Source of the DNA: Bryobacterales bacterium
GTDB taxonomy: Bacteria > Acidobacteriota > Terriglobia > Bryobacterales > Bryobacteraceae
Direction: 5' to 3'
Assembly (NCBI GenBank): GCA_947446025.1
Contig: CANFEY010000041.1
Coordinates: 1 to 44,074, forward strand
Length of the DNA: 44,074 bases
Shown piece by piece: positions 25,876 through 33,797 of this stretch. Both the position numbers and the translations under genes were made by a program. The first letter of the stretch is position 1; each line of letters starts with the position of its first letter. The notes below the pieces were generated by a model. It was not told where the DNA came from. It ran no database searches and worked only from the letters and a program-made list of their open reading frames with translations.

Positions 25876-26724
25876 TCACTGTAGAAACTTCTTAGCGATC
25901 CGCACGAACTCCTCCGTGCCCTCCTGGTCGGGATAATGCCCCAACCCCGGCATCGTAGCGACCCGCACCCGCGCCAACGTATCCTGCAAGCGAATCTGCG
26001 CCTCAGGCGGCACAATCCGGCTAGCTCCGCCCAACACGTACAACGTCGGACACTGAATCTTTTCAACGAAACGCCACAGCTCAGTTTCAATGAACCCGCG
26101 CGCCAGATTCGGGTCGCGCTTCCACACCATACGCCCGTCGTCGCGCCGCTTCGCCCCAAAGTGAGCATAACTCCGCAGGATCGGCTCCGGCGTCTTCGCA
26201 TTCGCGCGCTTCAGCGTCTCCACCAACTCATCCTCGCTAGCCCAGCCGTTTGCCTCTTGCTGGACCTGTCGCTGGAACGCCGCCGCAATGTCGTTCGGCC
26301 GCTCCGGCCCCACATCCTCCACAATCAGCCGGGCCATCCGCTCCGGATGCAGCCCCGCGTACACCTGCACCACGCGCCCACCCGTCGAATTCCCCAGCAA
26401 CGTTAGCCCCCGCAACCCAAGCTGATCGACGAAACCCTCCAAATCCTTGACGTAATCCTCCACCAGATACGCCCCCTCCGCCGACCACCCGGAATCCCCA
26501 TGCCCCCGCATATCAATCGCCATCACGTGATAGTCGCTAGCGAAGCTCGGCGCAAGATGGTCGAACTGGTGCGCCACCCGGCTGATCCCGTGCAGCATAA
26601 TGAACGGCGGCCTATCCGGCGCCCCCCAATCCAAGTAGTGCAGCCGCAACCCGTTCACCGTGACGAACCGGTCCTCCTGCCCCCACGCCACCATCGCCAT
26701 CAGACAGAACAATACGTACTTCAT
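25876..26724 (-). CDS. Exported alpha/beta hydrolase
   Basis: This is an alpha/beta-hydrolase fold protein with an N-terminal signal (MKYVLFCLMAMVAWG) and 282 residues. The oxyanion motif LHGIS lies near residue 44, MRGHGDSG near 72 and the nucleophile elbow GNSTGG at S113. The catalytic His is in GLGHYPDQEG near 264, and a helical cap lies at about 140-200. The substrate is not predictable; esterase, epoxide hydrolase and C-C hydrolase are all possible. The gene is convergent with the lipoprotein gene and stands alone. Confidence 0.87.
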   Translation of the reverse strand: MKYVLFCLMAMVAWGQEDRFVTVNGLRLHYLDWGAPDRPPFIMLHGISRVAHQFDHLAPSFASDYHVMAIDMRGHGDSGWSAEGAYLVEDYVKDLEGFVDQLGLRGLTLLGNSTGGRVVQVYAGLHPERMARLIVEDVGPERPNDIAAAFQRQVQQEANGWASEDELVETLKRANAKTPEPILRSYAHFGAKRRDDGRMVWKRDPNLARGFIETELWRFVEKIQCPTLYVLGGASRIVPPEAQIRLQDTLARVRVATMPGLGHYPDQEGTEEFVRIAKKFLQ

Positions 26725-26755
26725 CCCTCAGAGTCTATACCCAAATCCATCTGCG

Positions 26756-26779
26756 TTCATCCCGTTCATCTGTGGCCAA
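26756..26779 (+). repeat. Dispersed intergenic repeat (copy 2)
   Basis: This 24-bp segment matches 4850-4873 at 23 of 24 bases (TTCATCTGTGGCCAA core). Unlike copy 1, it has no complementary right arm. It lies between the hydrolase gene and the next conserved gene. Confidence 0.7.
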
Positions 26780-26858
26780 TAATCTTTTCCCCAATCCTCC
26801 CACCCACTTCCCTAAAACCTCGATCCCCACCCTCCAATCCACTTGCTATCCCGTGGTC

Positions 26859-27443
26859 ATGCCAAAGTCACCCGAAGGAAAAGCACGCTCTTCCCAAAAC
26901 GCCCTCAAACACGGCCTCTCCTCCAAACAGGTCCTCCTCCCCACCGAATCCGCCGAAGACTACAACGCCCTCCGCGCATCCTACTTCGACCAATTCCAAC
27001 CCGCCAACCATCTCGAAGCCGAACTCGTCCAGTCCCTGGCCGACACCCGCTGGCGTCTCCGCCGCCTCGCCACCATCGAAACCAACCTCTTCGCCACCCA
27101 CCCGGTCGAGCGCGAACTCTTCATCCCTGACCAACTCAGAGACCTCGGCGACGAAGTCCTCCTGTCCTGGACCTTCCGTAGCCTCGCCAACAGCGGCTGC
27201 ACCCTCCAAATGCTCCTCCGCTACGAAGCCACCCTCTCCCGCACCTTTGACCGCACCTTTAAACAACTCCAACTCCTCCAAAATCAACGCCCCAAGAAAT
27301 TACAAAACGAACCCGCCACTCCCGTAGAGGCGCCCCCAAATACGCAACCCGTTGATCCTTTGCTAACCTTTGCGCCTTTGCGTGACACCGTTTTACCCCA
27401 CCTCGCCCCCACTCCACCTCCAGATCCAGTAGAATTGCTCTAA
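26859..27443 (+). CDS. Conserved acidobacterial hypothetical (multi-copy PEGKARSSQNALKHGL type)
   Basis: The start MPKSPEGKARSSQNALKHGL and the following helical region (LRASYFDQFQPANHLEAELVQ) match a hypothetical family that, from memory, occurs in many copies in Solibacter-like genomes. Its function is unknown. ATG 26859 is chosen because conservation begins there; the open frame extends back to 26772. The C-terminal 60 residues are Pro-rich and probably disordered. The DNA is strikingly C-rich on the plus strand, as is the neighbouring hydrolase gene on the other strand, so the bias is a strand property and not codon choice. Confidence 0.68.
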   Translation: MPKSPEGKARSSQNALKHGLSSKQVLLPTESAEDYNALRASYFDQFQPANHLEAELVQSLADTRWRLRRLATIETNLFATHPVERELFIPDQLRDLGDEVLLSWTFRSLANSGCTLQMLLRYEATLSRTFDRTFKQLQLLQNQRPKKLQNEPATPVEAPPNTQPVDPLLTFAPLRDTVLPHLAPTPPPDPVELL

Positions 27444-27447
27444 TCGC

Positions 27448-30083
27448 ATGCCACTCACCATCGGAGACAAACTAGGCCACTATAGCGTGACGGCCCCCTG
27501 GGCCGCGGCGGTATGGGAGAAGTGTATCGAGCCCTCGACACCCAGCTGCAGCGCGAGGTCGCGATCAAGGTCCTCCCCGCATCCATGGCCCGCGACCCCG
27601 AACGCCTAGCCCGCTTCGACCGCGAAGCCAAAATTCTAGCCGCCCTCAACCACCCCAACATCGCCGTCATCCACGCCATCGTCGAATCCCCCTCTGGCCG
27701 CGCCCTAGTAATGGAGCTAGTCCCCGGCGACACGCTGGGTGCACGCATCAAGCAAGGCCCGATGCCACAGGAGGAAGCCCTCAACGTCGCCAAGCAAATC
27801 GCCGAAGCCCTGGAAGCCGCGCATGAGAAGGGCGTAACGCATCGCGACCTCAAACCCGGCAACGTCATGATCACGCCCACCGGCTTGGTCAAGGTGCTCG
27901 ACTTCGGCCTGGCCGCGATGGCTACGCCCGCTGCGCAGTCTATCGACCCCGACAATTCGCCCACGCTCACCATGGGGATGACGCAAGCAGGTGCCATCAT
28001 GGGCACGGCCGCGTACATGAGCCCCGAGCAGGCGGCGGGGGTGACGGTGGACCGTCGGGCGGATATTTGGTCGTTTGGCGTGGTGCTCTATGAGATGGTC
28101 ACCGGCAAGCGGCTCTTCAGTGGAGGGGAGTCGATTTCGCACACGTTGGCCGACGTGTTGCGGGCTCCCATCGATTTGGATGTGATCCCTGCGGGGAAAG
28201 TCCGCACGCTACTTCGCAGGTGCTTGGACCGGAGTTTGAAGACTCGGTTGCAGTCGATTGCGGAAGCTCGGATTGCGATTGATGCGCCGGAGGAGGGCGG
28301 GGCTTCAAGCCCGCCCTCCAAACTCCCTTGGGCGATAGCGGCAATCTTGGGACTATCGGCCGCAACGTTTGGAGCGCTCTACTTCCTCCAACCCAAACCC
28401 GAGCAGCCCGTGCTCAACGCCACGCTGCTCCCGCCCGACGGCACGGACTTCTTCTTCAACGCAGGCGTGGCCAACCAGGCCGTCCCCGCCCTTTCGCCCG
28501 ACGGCACCCGCATCGTGTTCGGAGCCCGGGGCAAAGACGGCAAGGTTCAGCTATGGGTCCGTCGCCTGGACTCCTCCATCTCCACCCTGCTCCCGGGCAC
28601 CGAAAACGCCGGACACCCCTTCTGGTCCCCGGACAGCCGCTTCGTCGGCTTCGGCCAGGATCAAAAGGTGAAGAAGATCGACGTCCAAGGCGGCCCGCCG
28701 TTGCTGGTTGCCGAGATCCCCTCCGATTTCGGCGGCGGCAGTTGGAGCCCGGAGGGCTGGATCCTGATTGGCGGGCGAAGCGCCCCCGCCGCCACACCGC
28801 TCCTGAAGGTTCCGGCAGCGGGCGGCAAGCCCGTGCCGGCCGTAGGCATCGAATCCGGCAAGGAAAGCGGCGCGCACAAGTTTCCCTGGTTCCTGCCCGA
28901 TGGAAAGCACTTCCTGTACACCCCGCAGAGAGAAGGAGACCTTCCCGTCCGCGTGGGTTCGCTGGATGAGCCGGACAAACCGGGCAAGATCGTCGCGCAA
29001 GCGCAATCCAACGTGGTCTACGCGCAAGGGCACCTGCTCTACTTGCGCGAATCGACACTCATGGCGCAACCCTTTGACACCGGCAAGCTGGCCACCACCG
29101 GCGAGGCAGTTCCGGTGGCCGAAAGCGTGCCCACCTACAGCAATCCTTCCCGCCTGGCGGGCTTCACGGTTTCAACGGACGGACTCCTCGTTCACGCCAC
29201 AGGCGCCTCCGGCAGCCAGTCCCGGCTGGCATGGAAGGACCGGCAGGGCAAAGTGCTGGGGAACGTGGGCGAGCCCACGGGCCAAATCGGCAATCTGGAG
29301 TTGTCCCCGGACCAGAAGAGCGCGGCGGTTAGCTTCGCCGGCGACTTGTGGATCTACGACACAGCCCGCGGCCTGCCAACGCGTTTCACCTTCGACCCCA
29401 AGATCGACCGAGAGCCGGTCTGGTCGCCCGACGGAAAGACGCTCTACTTCTCCTCCGACCGCAAAGGCGCTTTCAATCTCTACCGCAAAGCGTCTAACGG
29501 AACCGGCACCGAGGAACTCCTGCTCGAAGATTCTCAAGTTAAGACCCCCAGCAGCATCTCACCGGACGGGAAATTTCTGCTGTATCACCGATCCGGCGAA
29601 AAGACCCTGACCGATATGTGGAGCCTCCCCCTGCAAAATCCGGGCGCAAAAATGGAGCCGCAGGCATTTCTCCAGACCCCCTTCGTCGAAGGGGCCGGAC
29701 GTTTCTCGCCGGATGGCCAGTGGGTGGCCTACCAATCCAACGAATCCGGGCAGAACCAAGTGTACGCCGCGCCCTTCCCCGGGCCCGGCGGCAAGCGGCA
29801 GATCTCTCCCGCTGGGGGGAACCGGCCCCGTTGGCGCAAGGACGGCAAGGAAATCTTCTACGTCAGCCCAGATGGTCAGCTGATGGCCGCCGAAGTAACC
29901 GCGCGCAACGGAACGCTGGAAGTGGGCCAGGTCCAGAAACTCTTCGACGGCATCATCACCAGCCGCGGCACGGTTTACGACGTCTCCGCCGACGGCCAGA
30001 AGTTCCTGGTGGTGGACGACGGAGCCACCGCCACCCGCCCGCTGACGCTGGTGCAGAACTGGACGGCGCTCCTGAAGAAGTAG
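27448..30083 (+). CDS. Serine/threonine protein kinase with membrane segment and TolB-like propeller (frameshift near the 5' end)
   Basis: This is a PknB-type kinase: glycine loop LGRGGMGEVY, Lys in VAIKVL, HRDLKPGNVM, DFGLA and an SPEQ activation-end motif. A single membrane helix follows near residue 295 (WAIAAILGLSAATFGALYF). An extracytoplasmic six-bladed TolB/WD40-like propeller then shows repeated SPDG motifs. The gene starts at ATG 27448 (MPLTIGDKLGHYSV) but the frame breaks at a run of five C (27494-27498). One more C would join it to the LGRGGMGEVY frame, giving about 878 residues. Calling ATG 27513 instead would delete the glycine loop. TAGAAT (27430-27435) lies 12 nt upstream of the ATG. 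This architecture is abundant in Acidobacteria. Confidence 0.88.
28292..28319. repeat. GC-rich REP-like hairpin inside the kinase gene
   Basis: GGAGGGCGGGGCTT (28292-28305) and AAGCCCGCCCTCC (28307-28319) pair over 13 bp with one bulged G and a 1-nt tip. It encodes the Gly/Ser/Pro linker between the kinase domain and the membrane helix. Confidence 0.7.
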
Positions 30084-30135
30084 AAGTAACGCTACACTGG
30101 GTTTAAGCATCCAAACTTGTAGCAAGGGGACCACT

Positions 30136-31044
30136 ATGAGCGAAACCAACCAGACCAGATTCACCGAACCGCCCCAGGGCGGCGGGGCCAAAATTCCGAT
30201 TCTCTTCGGCGCGGTGCTGGCGCTGGTGGGTTCCTCGGTTTACAGCTTCATGCAGATCAATGAGCTGAAGGTCCAACTGGCTGACACGCGCGAGATTCTG
30301 GCGGGTGAGATCGGCAAGGTAAACGAGTCCTCCACCACCGGCACCAAGACCACGCGTGCCTCGGTGGATGCACTGAAGGCCGAACTCGACGAGGCCAGAC
30401 GGCAGTCCACACAGTTGGTGGGCCAAGCCAAGATCGAGGCCGCGAAACACGCCGACCAATTGGAAGCCAAGCTGGAACTCGCGCAGGAAGTGCAAGCCGC
30501 GCAGACGGCGAAGGTCGCCGAAAGCGTCACGGCTGTTTCCAACGAAGTCTCCGTGGTCAGGCAGGACACCGTGGCGAACAAGGATCGCGTGGCCGCCGTC
30601 TCCAATGACGTTACCGCGGTGAAGACGCAGGCCGACGCCACCAAGTCTGAACTCGAAAAAACCATCTCAGCGCTGACTTCCACTCGCGGCGACCTGGGCG
30701 TGCAGAGCGGCCTGATCGCCACCAACGCCCGTGAACTGGCAGCCCTGCGCGAACGCGGCGAGCGCGTCTACACCGAGTTCACCTTGGTAAAGGCCAAGAC
30801 CACGAAAAAGGTCGGCGACTTCCAGATCCGCCTGACCAAGGCCGATCCCAAGAAGAGCAAGTACACCGTGGAAGTCATCGTCGACGACAAGCTGATCGAG
30901 AAGAAAGACCGCACGGCAAATGAGCCGGTGCAGTTCCTGATTCCGCGCTCCGCCATCCCCTATGAGTTGGTCGTCAATGAGGTCAAGAAAGACACGATCG
31001 TCGGCTACGTCTCAGCGCCGAAGGTGATCGCGTCGCGCAACTAG
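30136..31044 (+). CDS. Membrane-anchored coiled-coil protein of unknown function
   Basis: This protein of 302 residues has a short N-terminal tail, one hydrophobic helix (IPILFGAVLALVGSSVYSF, residues 20-38), a long coiled coil (about 40-205, rich in Ala, Glu, Lys and Val) and a C-terminal beta-rich domain (FTLVKAKTTKKVGDFQIRL, then YELVVNEVKKDTIVGYVSAPK). The layout suggests a bitopic protein with a periplasmic or cytoplasmic stalk. No function is known. AAGGGGA lies 5 nt before the ATG, and TACACT (30093-30098) gives a leader of about 30 nt. The last 33 bp overlap the end of rarD. Confidence 0.82.
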   Translation: MSETNQTRFTEPPQGGGAKIPILFGAVLALVGSSVYSFMQINELKVQLADTREILAGEIGKVNESSTTGTKTTRASVDALKAELDEARRQSTQLVGQAKIEAAKHADQLEAKLELAQEVQAAQTAKVAESVTAVSNEVSVVRQDTVANKDRVAAVSNDVTAVKTQADATKSELEKTISALTSTRGDLGVQSGLIATNARELAALRERGERVYTEFTLVKAKTTKKVGDFQIRLTKADPKKSKYTVEVIVDDKLIEKKDRTANEPVQFLIPRSAIPYELVVNEVKKDTIVGYVSAPKVIASRN

Positions 31045-31887
31045 TCCGTCGATTCCAAACACCACCAGTCCGGCCCACACGCCGCCGAAGCCGATCAGCT
31101 GGGATCGCGAGAACGGCTCATGGTAGAACAGCACTCCCGTGGCCAGCTGCAACGTCGGCGCAATGTACTGCAAAATGCCGATCATCGTCATCGGGATCTG
31201 CCGCACCGCGGTAGAGAACAGCACCAGCGGCACCGTGGTGACAATCCCCGCGCCGGTGAGGTAGAGCGTGGTAACCGCGCCCGAATGCCCGAACGCCCCC
31301 GCGCCGGACTGTTCGGCGTACACCAGGTAAGCCAGCGCCGGGACCGCGGTGATCGCAGTCTCAATGGTGAGCCCATCCAGCGCCCCCAGCGGAGCGATCC
31401 GCTTGATCACCCCGTACACGGCGAACGTCACCGCCAGCGTCAGCGCGATCCACGGCACGGCCCCGTAGGCGAACGTCAAATACACCACCCCGGCGGCAGC
31501 CAGCCCGACCGCCGTCCATTGCATCCAGCGCAGCCGCTCCCCGAACACCAACACGCCCAGCACCACGCTGACCAGCGGATTGATGAAGTACCCCAGGCTG
31601 GTCTCCACAATGAATCCGTGACCCACCGCCCAGATGTAGGCGAACCAATTGCCGCTCACCAGCACCGCCGCCGCTCCGTAGACCAGCAGCACGCGGCGCG
31701 AGCAGGCCCGCGTCAGCCGCCTTCCCTGCCCCATCCACAGCGCCACCACCGCCAGCGTCACGAAGGACCAGAAGATCCGGTGTCCGATGACTTCGAGCGC
31801 AGGCACGCGGTCCACTTGCTTCCAGTAGAACGGAAACAATCCCCACGCCACGTAAGCCGCAATGGCTTTCCAGATGCCCCTAGACAC
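31012..31887 (-). CDS. rarD: EamA family transporter RarD
   Basis: This ten-helix drug/metabolite transporter superfamily protein has 291 residues. RarD hallmarks are YVAWGLFPFYWKQVDRVPALEVIGHRI at the N-terminus (quoted only to show family fit at residues 12-40; key residues W16, F18, Y21 and W22), NWFAYIWAVG near 80, SLGYFINPLVSVVLG near 98 and IGILQYIAPTLQL near 235. E. coli rarD is linked to chloramphenicol resistance, but the substrate is uncertain. It starts at GTG 31887, with GGAGA just upstream and TATAGT (31896-31901) 8 nt away, immediately after a terminator. Confidence 0.92.
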   Translation of the reverse strand: MSRGIWKAIAAYVAWGLFPFYWKQVDRVPALEVIGHRIFWSFVTLAVVALWMGQGRRLTRACSRRVLLVYGAAAVLVSGNWFAYIWAVGHGFIVETSLGYFINPLVSVVLGVLVFGERLRWMQWTAVGLAAAGVVYLTFAYGAVPWIALTLAVTFAVYGVIKRIAPLGALDGLTIETAITAVPALAYLVYAEQSGAGAFGHSGAVTTLYLTGAGIVTTVPLVLFSTAVRQIPMTMIGILQYIAPTLQLATGVLFYHEPFSRSQLIGFGGVWAGLVVFGIDGLVARRDHLRR

Positions 31888-31903
31888 GTGTCTCCACTAT
31901 ACG

Positions 31904-31939
31904 AAAAAGGGCGGGCCGGACCGAAGTCCAACCCGCCCT
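31904..31939 (-). terminator. Intrinsic terminator with TTCG tetraloop
   Basis: Read on the minus strand, GGGCGGGTTGGAC, a TTCG loop and GTCCGGCCCGCCC form a 13-bp stem with two G-T pairs, followed by TTTTT. It ends the secreted-protein gene 23 bp after its stop and directly precedes the rarD promoter. Confidence 0.92.
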
Positions 31940-31961
31940 CTCCCAAACACCTGCGGTGCGG

Positions 31962-32477
31962 CTATTCGCGCTGCGCCATGACGCCGGAGCCGCCCCATTC
32001 GGTCTTGTTGCGCTGCGTCTTCCACACCGAATCGCCCCACCAGGAACCGTTGTTCGCCGCGGTCTTGTCGGTAGCTTGCTTCACCTGAGCCTGCACACGA
32101 TCCGCCGCCGCCTTTTCCATTTCCAAGGTGACGGACTTCTCCACCCCAGCCTGGTCCTTATAGACCACCGTCACCGCGTGCAACGGCGTCGGCACCAGCA
32201 GGCGCTTGTGCAGTGACCAAACCTTGTAAAGCGGGTCCTTCTCAGTCACCACCGGCACAATCCGCTCGCTGGTCTTCGACACCACGGCGTACGGAATCAC
32301 GACCTCCGAGCCTTTGGCGTGCAGCACCATGGCATTGGAGTCCCGGAATTCCAGCTGGGCGCCTGCATTGGCCGCAAAGCCGTCCAGGTTGCCCTCAAGG
32401 TAGGTGACCGGTTTCACGTTGTCCGCGGCCAGGGCTGTGCCCGCCGCCAAAAGTAGAGTGATGAGTGAGAAGCGCAT
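31962..32477 (-). CDS. Secreted protein of unknown function
   Basis: This protein of 171 residues has a signal peptide (FSLITLLLAAGTALA) and a small beta-rich domain (AQLEFRDSNAMVLHAKGSEVVIPYAVV). A helical, Lys/Ala-rich segment and a Trp-containing tail (NNGSWWGDSVWKTQRN) complete it. It is similar in style to secreted acidobacterial hypotheticals, but no named family is recognised. ATG 32477 is chosen because AAAGGA lies 5 nt upstream; the frame continues to a GTG at 32495. A strong terminator follows the gene. Confidence 0.78.
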   Translation of the reverse strand: MRFSLITLLLAAGTALAADNVKPVTYLEGNLDGFAANAGAQLEFRDSNAMVLHAKGSEVVIPYAVVSKTSERIVPVVTEKDPLYKVWSLHKRLLVPTPLHAVTVVYKDQAGVEKSVTLEMEKAAADRVQAQVKQATDKTAANNGSWWGDSVWKTQRNKTEWGGSGVMAQRE

Positions 32478-32595
32478 GGAGATCCTTTCCAGCACTTCCT
32501 ATCGGCAGTCCACCGGCGGGACTTTAGGCCTCCGGGCAGAAAAGTACTGCCCGCCCCGCCCTCAGACGCTGCCTTGTCAACCTGAACTTGCGCGC

Positions 32596-32889
32596 TTAGA
32601 AGCGGCGAGGCGGACGGCCCCCGCCGCCCCCTTCCCTAGGTGTCATCGGCCGGGCTTCGTTCACCACCACCGCCCGTCCGTTCAATTCTTTGCCATTGCA
32701 GGCGTCGACAGCCCGCTGCGCGGCCCCATCGTCATTGATCTCCACGAACCCGAATCCCCTGGCCTGGCCAGTGAAGCGGTCGCGCATCACAGTGACGCTA
32801 TCCACGGTGACTCCCGCGCCCTCAAAAAATCCCTGCACTTCCGGCTCATTCGCACTGTAAGGCAGGTTGCCGACAAAAAGCTTCTTCAC
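32596..32889 (-). CDS. Single-RRM RNA-binding protein
   Basis: This small RNA-binding protein of 97 residues carries one RRM: RNP2 LFVGNLPY at residues 4-11 and RNP1 ARGFGFVEI near 44-52, then a Gly/Arg/Pro-rich tail (GGGGGRPPRRF). Bacterial proteins of this kind are often cold- or stress-responsive in cyanobacteria. GTG 32889 is chosen because the RRM starts there and AGGAG lies 9 nt upstream. A near-consensus promoter lies about 60 bp further up. Confidence 0.92.
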   Translation of the reverse strand: MKKLFVGNLPYSANEPEVQGFFEGAGVTVDSVTVMRDRFTGQARGFGFVEINDDGAAQRAVDACNGKELNGRAVVVNEARPMTPREGGGGGRPPRRF

Positions 32890-32947
32890 GGATCTACACT
32901 CCTCACTGTCACCTGGGACCCTCAATGCCGCCCCAAGTACGCGAGGT

Positions 32948-32976
32948 ATTATGCCAGAACGTTACACAAGTGTAAA
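32948..32976 (-). promoter_or_regulatory. Promoter TTTACA-17-CATAAT of the RRM gene
   Basis: On the minus strand, TTTACA (32971-32976) and CATAAT (32948-32953) are 17 bp apart, each one base from consensus. The leader to GTG 32889 would be about 50 nt, long enough for post-transcriptional control. Confidence 0.65.
32962..32975. promoter_or_regulatory. Palindrome TTACACAAGTGTAA, candidate operator
   Basis: TTACAC and GTGTAA are a perfect inverted repeat around AA. It overlaps the -35 of the RRM gene and lies 57 bp before the ABC transporter ATG, so one regulator could act on both divergent units. The cognate regulator is not in the window. Confidence 0.5.
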
Positions 32977-33032
32977 GGGATGGGTGGAACAAAGCTTCCC
33001 CGCCCGGTGTCCAACCTGGGAACGGGGACAAC

Positions 33033-33797
33033 ATGCTCGAAGTGCGCCAGCTGGTGAAGCGCTACAACCGGATACCTGTGGTCAGCGGCGTGGACTTTTC
33101 CATTCGGCCTGGGGAGATCCTTGGCTACCTCGGGCCGAACGGCGCGGGTAAGAGCACCACGGTGAAGATGCTGATCGGGCTGGTGGAGCCAACCTCGGGG
33201 GAGATTCTTTTCCACGGCGACAACGTGCGCGGCGACTGGCCGGGGTTTCTGCGGCGCGTCGGGTATGTACCGGAAGAAGCGCATCTCTACTCGCATCTGA
33301 GCGGGCGCGAATACTTGCAGCTCACGGGGCGGCTGCGCGGGATGGAGCGCGGGATGCTCGACCGGCGCATGGATGCGATGCTGCGATTGCTGGGGTTGTG
33401 GGAGGACCGGCATTCGCTGATTTCGTCGTACTCAAAGGGCATGCGGCAGAAGATCCTGTTGGCGTCGGCGCTGCTGCACGATCCGGATCTGCTCATTTTA
33501 GACGAGCCCTTTTCCGGGCTGGATGTGAACATGTCGATGGTGCTGCGCACGCTGATCCGCACGCTAGCGGGCCAGGGCAAGATGATCTTCTACAGTTCGC
33601 ACGTGCTGGAGGTGGTGGAGAAGGTGTGCAGCTCAGTCGTCATCCTGCGCAAGGGCGTGGTGGTGGCGCACGACAACGTGGCGCGTCTGCGGGAGATTCT
33701 GGTGGAGGAGTCGCTGGAGGGGGTCTTCGCTCAGTTGACGGAGCAGGAAGATCCGCAGCGAGTGGTGGACGACATCGTGGAAGTGATGCACTCGTGA
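33033..33797 (+). CDS. ABC transporter ATP-binding protein
   Basis: This is an ATPase subunit of 254 residues with Walker A GPNGAGKSTT near residue 37, signature YSKGMRQKI near 135, Walker B LLILDEPFSGLD near 155 and the H-loop SSH near 190. It resembles the exporter-type (CcmA/NatA-like) subfamily. GGGGA lies 5 nt before the ATG. The stop overlaps the start of the membrane partner, so the two form one transporter. Confidence 0.94.
   Translation: MLEVRQLVKRYNRIPVVSGVDFSIRPGEILGYLGPNGAGKSTTVKMLIGLVEPTSGEILFHGDNVRGDWPGFLRRVGYVPEEAHLYSHLSGREYLQLTGRLRGMERGMLDRRMDAMLRLLGLWEDRHSLISSYSKGMRQKILLASALLHDPDLLILDEPFSGLDVNMSMVLRTLIRTLAGQGKMIFYSSHVLEVVEKVCSSVVILRKGVVVAHDNVARLREILVEESLEGVFAQLTEQEDPQRVVDDIVEVMHS

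Noticed and set aside
26725-27443. Poly-pyrimidine bias as a sign of recent transfer
   Set aside because: The same C-rich plus strand continues through the oppositely oriented hydrolase gene, so it looks like local strand skew.
31120-32088. 322-codon plus-strand open frame over rarD
   Set aside because: The translation is almost all Arg, His, Pro and Gln. rarD on the other strand is a complete, recognised transporter.
32962-32975. CopY/BlaI-type operator
   Set aside because: Those sites have TACA and TGTA two bases apart; here they are four apart.
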